Assembly (NCBI GenBank): GCA_015680685.1
Contig: MNCI01004126.1
Coordinates: 629,456 to 689,455 of the forward strand
Origin: Gnetum montanum
Lineage: Eukaryota; Streptophyta; Gnetopsida; Gnetales; Gnetaceae
Length of the DNA: 60,000 nt
Direction: 5' to 3'
Of this stretch, positions 30,093 through 41,329 are shown piece after piece (the stretch's first letter is position 1; the number at the start of each line of letters is the position of its first letter). The notes beneath the pieces were generated by a model. The model was not told the origin of the DNA and ran no database searches. It saw only the letters and a program-made list of their open reading frames with translations. Position numbers and translations under genes: made by a program.

Positions 30093-33000
30093 CAAACGTG
30101 CAAGCTAGTGCAATGCAAACTAAGGTGACGTATGCACAACGAAGAAAGGTGAAGAGTGGGCAGGGATTAGACGTGTCTTTGGCCGCAAGGGAGTCTTGAT
30201 TATGTGGTTGTTTCTTAGTCGGACATGGTCTAGGAGGCGTGCTAGTTTGCTCTAGGAGGCTTTCAGTTTTTACCCCTTGTTCGGGCATTTTAGCTCTAGA
30301 TGTTGTGTTTGTTGTTGTGGGTGTTGCTTCAAGAGGCTCCTCTTTCAAGACCTGTGACATGTCCATATTGTGGTCAGCTTGAAAAGGAGTGTTTTCGCCA
30401 TGTATAATGACTTGTCCACCTTCGTATGGAAGGTGGATTTCTTGATGTATTGGTGAGGAAACGACTCTTTGTTGTGCTAGCCAAGGTCTACCAAGAATCA
30501 TGTTGAAACTGGGCATCTCTTCTATGACAGTGAATTTTGCGCTAGTGGGGAATTGTTCACCTGCCAAAAAGGCTAAGTTGATTGTGCCCTTAACTGTGAC
30601 ACATGATCCATTGAAAGATTTTAAACACATGGTTTTTGTTGGCATGATCTCATCTGCCATGCCTAGTTTATCGATGATGGAGTATAGAACTACGTTTGTT
30701 GCCGCACCGTCATCAACGTGCACTCTACGAATGGTACATTGCCCAACACGTACACTAATCGATAATGGAGCTGTTGTGACTTCCCCTCGTTTGGGGTTGA
30801 CTTTAACTGCATCGTCACGGAAGGCTAAGGTGTTGGAACCCAATTCTTGTGGTGTGTTTTGTGAAATCGTTGCACGGATGGATTCCATGTTAGCAGGGAT
30901 GTTCTCTGTAACAGGAATGGATGCTAGTGTTTGTGCTAAGGCTTCACGATGAGCCGATGACCTCATGACCAGGTCGTACAAACTCATGGTTTTGTTCTTT
31001 TGTTTGAGCGTTTGTTTCACCTGGGCCAATGTAGCGACAAAGTCCGTGTTGTCTGCCGTTGTGTTGGTTGCCTCTATATGGGTTGAGGGCTTGGGCCTGG
31101 TTTGTTTGGGATTAGGGACAGGGCCCCCAGTGTTCGGTTTTTGTATACTAGGTGTGTCCTTTGTTTCAGCTATGGGTTTTGTTCGTTGTTCATTTGTCCT
31201 CTTCTGCTGCCATTTGGTAGGCTTATCCGTGTTGTTGGCAAGGTTGACTCTTGAGGGAGGAGAGGTTGAGATGTTTCCTATGGTTGGGCTTAGGGTAAGT
31301 GAGGGGCCATCATGTGGTGGCACTTTTATGACAAATGGGAGTTTAGGAGGTGTCATTGTTGTTTGACTAGCTTGTTGGGGCACCTTGATAACAAAGGGTT
31401 TCTTTGCTGTTGTCGTTGGTGCAACATGCCAGTTTAACGTCTTAGCGGACGTCTGTGGTGGCACTTTGACCACAAAGGGTGTTTTTGGTGCTTGGGATTG
31501 CATTGAATCTTGCCAGTTTAACATCTTAGCGGACGTCTGTGGTGGTGGTACTTTGACCACGAAAGCTGTCGTCGATGCTCTAGGTGGCATCTTGATGACG
31601 ATGGGAGGCCCCTTGCTCATGGAGGTGGAGGGGATTGTTGCCTTGCTGGGAGGCACACGAATCACAAAAGGTTGCTGCATAGGTTTAGGCTTACTATCTA
31701 TGCCAATGGAGTTTATGACATAGGGGGCATCATCTATGCTCGGTTGATTCAGGGTGTTGGTGTTTAGTTGGCCCCGTTCTATCATTGCTTGTAGATCATC
31801 CTTTAACGCTCGACAGGTGTCGGTATTGTGACCAGACATCTAGTGGTAATGACAGAATTGGTCTAACTTGAAATGCCGTGGAACCGGGGGCTCATTTGGT
31901 GCTGCTAAGGTGGGGTTCCTTAGTAACTCGCAGTACCTATCATGTCGGCGGTGAGCATTCTCCACTACGTGTTTGTACTAGATTTGCCCAGTTCTAAGGA
32001 GTTGCTCTAGGAGTTCTGAAGGTTGTGCAGGTAGAGGTGAGTACTTAGAGCGATCTTTGCGCTGAAAGATGGGCCTTGGGGTGGCCCCTGTTGTTGTAGG
32101 CGGGTTGGTACTAGTGTTAGTTATTTTTGTGCTTGCGGCCACAGTTTCCATTGTTGCCTTTTGTTTGGCAACGTGTTGGTTCTTGTAAGCCACATAGGCG
32201 GGGTCATTGCTGGTTTGTGCCGCTTGTTCAATGTTCTTGATCTGTGTGAACGCTTGGCTCAACGTTTGAGCGCTTAGGTAGTACAGTTTTGACTTAATGA
32301 AGTCATTCACGGCTCCCTTCAGAATTGTAAGCAAATACTTTTCAGGGATGGGCTCATGAAGTTCGTTAAGGGCTGCACTCCATCGTTGGATGAACTTTTG
32401 CACAGGCTCAAGTGGTGCTTGTTTCACCTGTATCAGACTGTCTAGTGTGGCTTCAGGCTTGAGGTTGTACTTAAACCGGGTAACGAACTGATGTAACAGA
32501 TCCTCCAGAGAGGATATGGAGTTACGAGGCAAGGCTCGGTACCAGTCTAAGGCTACGCTCGTTAAGGACATAGCGAACACTCGCAAGATTGCGTGGGGCC
32601 AAGCTTGAAGCAATAGAGTTTCTGATCGAAACGTGACTAAGTGAGCGTTTGGATCTCCCTCCCCATTGTACTTGGTTAACTGGGGCAATGCGATTCCCTT
32701 GGGTAAAGCTAACGGTGGCACTGAAGAGCTAATTGGATCGTTGCGATAGAAATCCAGTACTTTAACTTGTTCAGTGTTGTCAGCTTTGAGTTGCTTTATC
32801 TCATCCACTAATGCTTGCATCATCTGTTTTGCTTCTGCCCACTCTTGAGCGGTAGGTAGATTAGTTGGTTGGGGAGGTTGTTGGGTTGTCATTTGTTGCT
32901 GTGGAGCGATGTTCAGAGTTGCGGTTGTGGGGTGTGGCACGTTGAAGTGAGTGGGTTGTTGAACAAGGGGTATGGCCCCTTGCCTAGCCACAAACTGTGA

Positions 33001-33531
33001 AGTGACACCCTGGATGTGCGGGGCTGATGTAGTGAAAGTGGCCCCATGGGTTTGCATGTGTGGTATGTACTGGGTGGAGATGGGGGTGGGTAATCTCTGT
33101 TGGGGTACTGGTGTTTGTGTGCTCATTGACACTTGGTGAGTGGTCGTCTGTCCCATACGAGGATGGAGTGCTGGGTTCGCGTAGGCATGGGGACTGAGGG
33201 TCTGGTATGAATCCTCAGGTTCAGATTGTGCCTCGAAGTCAGCTACATCATGTTGGTTTTGGGGCTCCTCATTGGGTCACCGTGAGTTTCGGCTCCTTGC
33301 TAGAAGGAGCTGGGAGATGAGTTTATGCTAAGGTTCAGAAAGGGGGATGACTTCATATACAGAGGGGACGAATTCATGACCTCCCATGTATATGTGCTCG
33401 AAGTTTCGTTTTGCCTCCTATTCTATGGTGTCAAGAGGAAGGTTGGCTTGAATCTTCACACACCCCCCCTTATACTGTTCTTGTGTGGGGACTATGAGGG
33501 CACGTGCGTTGGAGTTTTGGGATGATTCCAT
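30070..33531 (-). pseudogene. gag-protease polyprotein of element 2
   Basis: One frame of 1154 codons from ATG 33531 to 30070, broken by five stops: near 33425, 33325 and 33270, TAG at 31978-31980, and TAG at 31840-31842. Domains: variable N-terminus; gag core 32880-32150 (KYNGEGDPNAHLVTF, ALDWYRALPRNSI, PVQKFIQRW); a knuckle-like FCHYH-stop-MSGHNTDTCRALKDD around 31840 (the stop replaces one residue of the usual FCxFHxxxGHxTxxC); six PFVVKVPP-type repeats with two TSAKxLNW blocks (31720-31330); Pro/Lys-rich linker; retropepsin with VDDGAATNVV as active site (near 30715) and MILGRPWL (near 30490). The C-terminus ends in a short hydrophobic tail instead of RT. Four of the five stops look like TAG. 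Confidence 0.85.
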
Positions 33532-33849
33532 GGTAATGTGTGACGGGGCAACTTATGAGCTAGCTAACAAGTGCCGAGTGTGTTTCGGGCTAAGTGTGCA
33601 GAGTGTCCGGTGTGTGAACACTGAAAATTTTTCTAAGTGTCTAGCGTGTATAATGTAAACGGGAGAAAATTTGGCTAAGTATAAAATTATGAACCGTAGT
33701 CGTACGCGGATGGCGATTTCGGGTAAGAGGAAGTTATCTCGGAATCTTTATGTTGTGTGTATTGTATGCCTTAGACAAGGTGATCCATGTTGGTGCGAAT
33801 CGCAGCGAATTCGGCTTTGAAACGGGCTCGTTTTGGGTGTTTTTGTTGA

Positions 33850-34095
33850 AAAAACACTGTAGTGGTACTGTAGCAGTACTGTAGCAGCGTAAACACAGTA
33901 GCAGCGTATACGCCCAGACACTGTAGCAAGCGTATATGCCCGGACACTGTAGCAAGCGTAAAAACACTGTAGCAGGCGTAAAAGCACTGTAGCTAGCGTA
34001 AAAGCACTGTAGCTAGCGTAAAAGCATTGTAGCAAGCGTAAAAGCACTGTAGCTAGTGTAAAAGCATTGTAGCAAGTGTAAAAGCACTGTAGCAA
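33850..34095. repeat. 20-bp tandem array in the leader of element 2
   Basis: Nine or ten units of GCGTAAAAGCACTGTAGCTA with variants (GCATTGTAGCAA, ACACTGTAGCAG). The left units carry GCGTATACGCC and GCGTATATGCC instead of GCGTAAAAGC, linking the array to the palindromes of U3. It lies between the PBS and the gag start. Confidence 0.9.
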
Positions 34096-34250
34096 CGTAG
34101 ACGCTAGGAATTTGAAACAAAGTTAGCGTAGACGCTGGGGTTTAGTTTGGCAGTGTAGACGCTGTAGTCTGTTAGCAGCGTAGACGCTGGGGTTTAGTTT
34201 GGCAGCGTAGACGCTGTAGTCTGTTAGTAGCGTAGATGCTGGGTTTTTAG
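34086..34250. repeat. Leader palindromes AGCGTAGACGCT of element 2
   Basis: Five or six copies of AGCGTAGACGCTGGGGTTTA, TGTAGACGCTGTAGTCTGTTAG and variants with a period near 45 bp. Equivalent to 1406-1840 of element 1. Confidence 0.85.
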
Positions 34251-34255
34251 TTTGG

Positions 34256-34273
34256 CCCTCCTTCTAGCACCAA
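34256..34273 (-). other. Primer-binding site of element 2
   Basis: Minus strand TTGGTGCTAGAAGGAGGG, four bases from the LTR. One base differs from the PBS of element 1 (GGCGCTAG). Confidence 0.75.
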
Positions 34274-34277
34274 AAAC

Positions 34278-35709
34278 TGTACCGACCGAAATCGTCGGTG
34301 CAAGGCTGGAACGTTACGAGCACCGAAAGATCTACGGACAAACACAGTCGACCCTGCCTCCGCTTGAGGGCAAGCTCGAACGAACGAAGGCAGAGTGCCT
34401 TGAATGGTCCGCACGCAGATCAAACAAGGACTTCCCCAACGTTTGCCGCTACAACACGTTGGTTTATACGTAAACAATGCACGTTAAATGTAAACCGTAA
34501 ACAAGCACGATAATGTAAATGAGCCTGTAAACGTAAACTGAAAAACGAAGAAAACTGCAATAAATCTAAGCAAAATGTAAACTGTTTTATATTGAGAATT
34601 GATTACAAAGTGCACCTGTCCAAACGCAGTTGTGGCTTTGACACAAGGTGGACAAAAGGCCCCGGCAGCGTAATTGCTCTGGGTCTGCTCTGTTAGAAAT
34701 TTTGTCCCCCCTTGAATACGCGGAAAACTGGGCATTTTATAGGGGGGTTTTACCAGGAAAATCGGGTTGGGAGACACGTGGGCGTATACGCTACATCAGG
34801 CCAGATTTAATTTACAAGTGTTACATTTGCTGGCGTATACGCTATGGGGCGGGCGTTTACGCTGGGCGTATATGCTGTGGATGCTGAGCGTAGAGGATGC
34901 CAGCGTAAGCGTATAACATGCTAGCGTAAGCCAAAAATGTACCCAGCGTATACACATGAAAATGCTTCATTTTAAGGTCAAAAATTGATTTTTGGGTGCC
35001 CAAGAGCTACTGGGAACCTTGGGGAAGGTCCTGGGGGTCTGGACGCTCGATTCTGGCACATTTTGATGCATTTCTGGGGCCCGAAAGTCTCTCTACGCTG
35101 GGCCTTACACCGGGCGTATACGCTGGGCGTAGAGGAATGAATGACCATCATTTGGAGCCCGAAATTCGATTTTCAAGTGCCTGAGACCTACTGGGAACCT
35201 TGGGGAAGGTCTTGGGGGGTCTGGACGCTTGATTCTGACACGTTTTGATGCATTTCTGGGGCCCAAAAGTGTCTCTACGCTGGCTGCACCCCGACGTCTA
35301 CATCGGGCGTATAGGAATGGAAGACCATCATTCGGAGCCCAAAATTCGATTTTCAAGTGCTTGAGACCTACTGGGGACCTTGGGGAAGGTCCTGGGGGGT
35401 CCAAACGCTCCACTTTAGCATGTTTTGATGAGTTTTTGAGCCCTAAAAGTTGCTGTACGCTGGGCATGTGTAGGCTAGCGTACAGGATGCATACTTAGTG
35501 AAAACAAAGTATTTTGAGCTCAAGATTTGCCAAGCTTGATGCCGGATGTCATCGTAATCTTCTGTGGGTCCCAAGGAACTTTTACTTGCTTGCTTTGACT
35601 TCGTTTGATGCTATTTTTGAGGCTTTCAAGCTTGGTCATGCTGAGGACCAACATGACTTAGCTTAAATTCTGTCTACAAGTGTTAGCCAAAATTTTTTGT
35701 GCTGTTTCA
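34278..35709 (-). repeat. 5' LTR of element 2
   Basis: 1432 bp. Same ends as the left LTR. TATA box variant CTATAAAATGCCC (minus) at 34730-34742. Three 180-bp U3 units. GCGTATACGC occurs near 34782, 34834 and 35116. Confidence 0.9.
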
Positions 35710-35714
35710 GTAAG
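35710..35714. repeat. Target-site duplication GTAAG, right copy (element 2)
   Basis: Identical to 26852-26856 and directly after the LTR end at 35709. Confidence 0.9.
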
Positions 35715-36100
35715 TAATCCTTGAATGTTGTAGAGTTCAACAATCAAAAGTCAATACAAATTCTCCACTTGCCTTCTAATTTTGGAACAATTACCAAAGA
35801 ATTGACCCATTCGCTATCTACAATGGGATCAATAAATTCTGCCTATAGTAAATTTTCCAATTCTTACTTGACTACTTCCTTGAACTTGAGATTTAGCCTT
35901 CTCTATGATTAGTATTGTGGTCTTACCACTCGATCAATATATATATGATGTTAATAGATTCTAGGATCAATGCTAGTGATCTATTCATGAGACTATGAAA
36001 CCACTATTGGCCACTTATTGATCATGTCCAAAAATGTATTCTTTTTTTCCTTGTCTAGGTTGGCATTAATTATTATTGGCTTCTTATTATTCAAGAAAGC
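35715..36100 (-). pseudogene. N-terminal RT of element D
   Basis: Reads QVKEELENLL-like linker sequence, then AEFIDPIVDSEWVNSLVIVP, KLEGKWRICIDF-stop-LLN and TFKDYL up to the insertion point. It matches B (AGFIYSITNSEWVSPLIIMP, GKWRICIDF-stop-LLN). The stop is TGA in both, where the family consensus has Arg. The frame continues at 26851 leftwards after removal of element 2 and one GTAAG, apart from one missing base. Confidence 0.85.
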
Positions 36101-36785
36101 GTATTCTAGTGCTAACAGTAGGACGTTTAATTCTAATAGTTCTAGTTCAACTTTGTTTGGGATCTTAAGTTGTCCCCATTCTATCTCTTCTTCTTAACAT
36201 ATGTGTGGATAGAAGTGCCTTCTTATTAATTGCTCGAACTTGTCAGTTTCTTCTATGTAGGCACTTATAATTTGGTTTGTCAATTCCATGTATATATTTG
36301 ATCCAATTTCTCCATCTATAATTAGCCACTAGGTGCCTTTTTGTTGAGTGGTTGCTTCATACAAGCATTTTTGCACACACATCTCTTCAACACATATTTT
36401 GCATGCTATATTATTTTCCTATTTAATTATCCATATTTTTTGCATGCAATTGCATCCATTATCATTGTATGTGATCCATGAAACTTTGTATCTTTGAGCA
36501 ATTCTAGCTTCATCTTCCTTGAAGATTTTCAAGGAAAAGTCTCTAATACCAAGCTTAGCATATACAATGCTAAGCCAAGTCCTTTCCATTATGATAGGGA
36601 ACTCACTGTTGTTTCTACCCACATGGATGACTAGAAAATCAATAAGATAGGACTAGCCACTAATAGTAGTGATCACATCATCCACATGTCCTAGTGGAAT
36701 TGTGATTGATTGGTTTGCAAGCTCTAGCCTTTAATGGTGGAAGATTCTAGGCTTGATACATATCTTGTGATATTAGGTTTATCCC
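36100..36785 (-). pseudogene. Protease of element D, cut by element B
   Basis: GINLISQDMYQA-stop-NLPP near 36720-36785, then a GHVDDVITTISG-like stretch, FLVIHVGRNNSEFPIIMERT and WLSIVYAKLGIRDFSLKIF. It matches the C and B proteases. The catalytic DSG, which would stand just before GINLIS, is cut off exactly by the LTR of B beginning at 36786. The TAG in QA-stop-NLP also occurs in B, while C keeps Trp. Confidence 0.8.
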
Positions 36786-37687
36786 TGATGAAGTTTTTAA
36801 TGGTCATTGCATCCACTAGGCCATGTATACGGGACCCCATATACGCAGTCACATTAACACGGCCTTGTATATGCAGCCCTATCAATGCATCCTCCCATGT
36901 GTCGATGTGGCCCTGTTTACACAACATCTTTTTCGGCCTATAAATAAGTGGGCTCCCACCACACTTATTTACCTTTTCATCAATTGTATCAAAGCTCTTG
37001 TAGTTTGTTTCCATGAGAGTTAGAATATTTTCCAAGTGCTCGCAGTAGGTGTAAGAAGGATGTTTGGCTTTTTATTTGAGTGTTGATGTATCTGAGCCCA
37101 TTGGCGTGAACGACAATACAGATAAGCTTTTGAAGCATTCCTTGCAGCATTTTAACCTAGTCATTTAATGCATTTAATAGCTCAATATTTTTATGTTTTA
37201 ATAATTACTTAAGTTTTTCTTATTATTGTTTTAATCACTATTGCTTGTTCATAGTTCGTAGAAACCATAGGTACGACCATCTCGAACGTAAACCCAACTT
37301 TTGGCAACCCAGTGACGCTTAACGTCTGGTAACCTAGTAGTGTTAGGGGATGCTCAGGACATTTCTAGAAGATGGGATTGGATACTTATGCTAGGAATAG
37401 TTAAGATATATATTAGGATAATTATAGATTATATAATATTTCATTCCTTACTTTCCATAAAAAGATAAAGTAAAAAGCCATAAAAATTAGTTGCCTCGAT
37501 CTCACTTAACCATCGCCACTAGAACATCACAAGTGAGGTTGGGAAGATAATGATTGTTCTAACAAAGGGTTTTGCTGGTTAGGGTCTAGCGTATGAAAAG
37601 TGCTTGCAGTCTACAGAATTTGATCAATTCACATGTGAATGCCCATGATTCATATGGTTGGACGTAGGGGTACCTAGCCGCTCATCA
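36786..37687 (+). repeat. 5' LTR of element B
   Basis: 902 bp, TGATGAAG to GCTCATCA. TATA box CCTATAAATAAG (TATAAATA at 36939-36946). U3 contains GGCCTTGTATATGCAGCCC at 36862, which recurs in the spacer before the third ORF. Aligns with the solo LTR 19605-20479 and with the LTRs of A and D. Confidence 0.85.
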
Positions 37688-37706
37688 TTAGCACTGTTGC
37701 CGAGGA
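37688..37706 (+). other. Primer-binding site of element B
   Basis: TTAGCACTGTTGCCGAGGA, a worn version of TTGGCACCGTTGCCAGGGA in element A, directly after the LTR. Confidence 0.8.
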
Positions 37707-37853
37707 CTGTTAGTCTTACATGCATCATCTAACCTTAGCAAAATTATCATTCACATCATTGGAATGGACCCAAGATAGTAAGATTTACACACGCTAGGTG
37801 GATGAAAGTAAAAAGTAAGGTACACTGACTAAATGGATCATCTAACATCCAAC

Positions 37854-40190
37854 ATGTCTTCTTCTCACAAGCGAGATGTATCCAACCCACCGATGCCACG
37901 AGAATGTTGGGTGGTATACAAGCATCCCTATGAATATGTCCTTGACTTCAGATTCATCGTACATCAAGATGAGCATCTGTGATGACGGGACATGGAAGGA
38001 AACATCATACTACCACCTAACCGATCAACTCCTGGAATGCTGGTTCACAATCTTACTAGACTAGGCATCCAGGATCATGGTGTGGAGTAAGTCATGGAGG
38101 ACCATGACTACTGGGATTATCGTCCCATTGAGGCCCAACAAGCATGAGACCTTTAGTAGGCATATTGATATGAACACATGAAGGGGAAACAATTCAGTAA
38201 CCCCTTATTCTTGCAAGGGATATAGGATGATGGGGAACCTATCTTTCATGATTTCCATTCAGCCGAACTTCCTCTAGGGCAGCAGTTCATTTTCTCCATC
38301 ATCCAGAACAAGCCTCCAAGTGACCAAGATCCCAAAGGGGATGGAGGATCATGTAGGAAAAGTCATGGCTCAAGCAAGGATGGGTAGGATGATCGAGGCC
38401 ATCATTAGAGCAAAGGGGAAGATCGACACTGGAGTAGTGGTAATTCCTCCCCTTCTTCTCTATTCTCTTGCTTCCCTTTACCATCACCCAGTTTAGACTC
38501 TAATCATAACTGTGGTAGAAAGGAGCAAGGAGATGGTGGTCATAAGGATTGAAGGAACCAGCATGAGGGAACGCATTACCAATCACGCGAGGCTCACCAT
38601 CATGAAAGGAGGGGTAGTCAGAATCATCACAGACATCGTGGTCCTTAGTAGGACTATAACTTAGATGAGCCATTGTTGGCTACTCGGGGCATGTTCCATA
38701 TCATAGAGGCAGTTTAGATACCCAACAGGCATGTAAAGGATAGCAAGATCAATGTATTGACATGAGCAACATCCCTAGATTTGAAGGGGGATACAATTGT
38801 GATCCAAAAAATCACCTCTATGAATTCCATGATGCCTACACCCTGCATAACATTGACAATGATTGGCAGAAGCTTAAGCTTTTCCCTTGCACACTCATCA
38901 GGGAAGTAGAAAGTTCGTATCGGTCCTTGGAACTAGAATCAATTAGAAGATGGAGTACGATGCTTGAGATTTTCAATGATAAGTATCAAATGTACTATAG
39001 GGTGGCGAATCTGAGATATCAAATCCAAGGCTGGAAGCAAGGGAATCATGAATCCTTGGATGCAGCCTTGAGAAGGTACTATTCATTGTTACATTGATGC
39101 CCTAGTCATGGCTAGTCTTAGCAGGCAAAACTTCGCCATATCATTGATGGGCTCTGCTTTGAAACTAGAAAGACCCTTGGCCTATATGCCTAGGGAAAAT
39201 TATTAAAACTAAGTGTCCATCAACTACAGTGCCTCATTGAGTAGGTGGCCAAAGAAGAGGGGGAACTTAGAAAGAAGGAGAGTGCAGAGGAATTTAATCA
39301 AGATCCCTCCATTAGAAATAAGAAGGTCTGATTCAATGAAGAGGAGGAGGAATCACCATTGGAAGCAGCGGTGAACTAAAAAACCTTACCCTTACAAAAT
39401 TTTGCATTTGAAATATTGGAAAAGGTAGATAAGATGTGGGACTCTTTGGAAGAAAAATTTCAAAGTGTGTTAAAAATTTCAGAAGAGTCCAGAGAACAAG
39501 GTAATGATCGTGATCGGTGTAGGAAGAAGGAAGTTGAACATGCCCAACATTAGGGTAAGGGCAAAGTTTTTATAGCAGAATAGGTTGTAGACTTTGACAT
39601 GAAGGAGGATGATGAATGTGACATATGCCAATATGAACAACCTAAGGGATGTTGTCCTGTGGTGTCACATCTTCAAGAGTTTGGGATGTATGCATTGAAT
39701 CCTTGCTTGACAAAGCGGCAAACACCTCGAAGGTTGCCTTACCCACAAGGCAATCCAAGGCCGTTCCACCAATAGCAACAAGGATATTATCCAAGTGGAA
39801 TGCCACCGCAACCTTATGAATACTTTTAGTAGTGGCAGCACCCACAAGTGTGGGGAATGACACCTCCAAGGTAGCAGTACCCTTACCGATAGCCAGATCC
39901 CTATGGGTACTATGTTTAGCAACTAGTCTCTCCATTAGACTCTTCCAGTCATGCAACATTTCAAAGTTAATACAATAATCTCCATCACCCAGGGGGAAAA
40001 GCCCACATCTTTACTATCCTCCATCACCTTCTTCTATTGTTCCTTCTCCACAACATCCCACTCAACTACCACTTGCTCCACCTATGAAGGGGAAAATTCC
40101 TCCACAGCCATAGCAATGCAATGCTATGAGGGCTATCAACCTACAACTAGCTCCTTAGCCAAGTGGACTAGAAGCCAAGTGACATAAACA
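37854..40190 (+). pseudogene. gag of element B
   Basis: A possible start at 37854 (MSSSHKRDVSNPPMPRECW) opens a short frame that soon stops. The capsid core is open at 38762-39097: MSNIPRFEGGYN, DPKNHLYEFHDAYTLHNIDN, LKLFPCTLIREVESSYRSLE, RRWSTMLEIFNDKYQ. A segment rich in Glu and Lys follows, then the knuckle CDICQYEQPKGCC at 39617-39655 and a Pro/Gln/Tyr-rich tail (PRRLPYPQGNPRPFHQ). It aligns with the gags of A and C. Many stops are at Gln and Trp positions. Confidence 0.8.
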
Positions 40191-40199
40191 TCCCTTCTT

Positions 40200-41040
40200 C
40201 TGACCTAATAATGTAGGCACACCCTGACACCCACTTATGGCTGGTGCCTCTAAACTTCAAATCGCCTGCACTATTCCACCGCTCGAGTAGCCTTCAAACG
40301 AAACATCCTCCAACGTAAAAACGGTCATGCTTACACATGTTATGACCGACTGGATAAAGGTAGGGCATCTTCCACAGAAATTAACTAATCTGAGAAGCCC
40401 CCTCATCTACCTTCAGGTGGTAGGGAATGAGCCATGTAAAGATTTTCTAGACTCAGGGTTAGGTATCAATTTGATTTCTCATGACATGTACAAGAACTAG
40501 AACCTGCTGTCATTAAAGAAGAGAAACATTTGGCTTGATCTAGAAAACCAATCCATCATTTTCCCCTTGGAATTGGTGGAGGACATTGTAACCATCATTT
40601 GTGGGTGGTCCTATCCTACTGATTTCCTTGTCATCTATGTGGAGAATTGCAAGGGGAACTTCCCAATCCTAATGGGAAGAGCTTGGCTTAGCACGGTGGT
40701 TGCAAGACTAGGACTCTGAGATCTTTCCCTTGAAATCTAAAAGGAAAAATCCTTTTGGAAAGATTGAGAAGAAGCACATTCCATGCATCATGTACAATGA
40801 CTCTAGGTGCAACTGTGTGCAGTAGTTATGGTCTACTAAGTGGACATCCATTCAAGCATGCAGTCAGTGTACTGATGAATCACTAGTTCAACAATGCCTG
40901 TACATAGTAGCCACCAATCAAGAGGGCACCTAGTGGCTGACAGCTAATTCTGCTAGTAGCACATTGTGCATGGAACCATCTGAGGGGCTTGTACCCTATG
41001 TAGAAAGCATGGATGAAATGGAAGAGGTTCATCAATAGGT
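40200..41040 (+). pseudogene. Protease and linker of element B
   Basis: CKDFLDSGLGINLISHDMYK with the catalytic Asp codon at 40450-40452, then N-stop-NLLSLKK, FPLELVEDIVTIICGW, FLVIYVENCKGNFPILMGRA and WLSTVVARLGL. The order matches the D and C proteases. The active site itself is intact, but the frame shifts after RLGL and TAG codons interrupt it. The linker to RT (40750-41330) has no conserved block. Confidence 0.8.
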
Positions 41041-41329
41041 CTCCACTGTTGATGACCATGATGATTAGGGAAAGCTACAAATTCCTAAAAGCTTCAAACA
41101 AGAGCCCCTGGAGCTCAAGTCCTCACTGGCCCACTTAGAATATGCATTTTTACACAATGGAAGCTGGTAATTATCAATGCCATCCTTGCCCCTAAACAAA
41201 ATAAAAGTTGTTGAAGGTGATGAACAAATGGGATGCTGTGTTTGCATGGTCATATCCTGAGTTAACCAGAGTTGATCCCAGGGTCTTCCAACATCATATT
41301 TATATTGATCCCTCCATGAAGCCACAATG

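Larger units (their letters stand above)
26857..35709 (-). mobile_element. Tat-like element 2, complete but gag-protease only
   Basis: 8853 bp with both LTRs, PBS, leader arrays, a gag-protease frame, a 3' hairpin array, a polypurine tract and a perfect GTAAG target duplication. No RT, RNase H or integrase lies between protease (ending 30070) and the 3' array (29885), although elements 3 and 4 of the same family carry them there. It is therefore a non-autonomous derivative, needing enzymes in trans. The two LTRs differ by roughly 5% in their first 200 bp by eye, mostly transitions, so it is not very recent. It sits in the RT of element D. Confidence 0.9.
17261..36785 (-). mobile_element. Athila-like element D, host of nested insertions
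   Basis: Minus-strand element reading from right to left: protease (36785-36100), RT (36100-35715, then 26856-26200 after a nested element), RNase H, integrase, spacer, third ORF (21945-18153), polypurine tract and 3' LTR (18144-17261). Three insertions break it: a solo LTR at 19605-20479, the Tat-like element 26857-35709, and Athila-like element B from 36786. Its gag and 5' LTR are not in the window. The reading frame can be followed across the two left insertions, which proves the nesting. Confidence 0.85.

Noticed and set aside
30500-31723. Plus-strand frames of 112-150 codons
   Set aside because: Antisense to the gag-protease frame of element 2, which has clear domain motifs.
33748-34095. 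115-codon minus-strand frame rich in Leu, Tyr and Cys (LLRLLQCFYA repeats)
   Set aside because: By-product of the 20-bp leader array.
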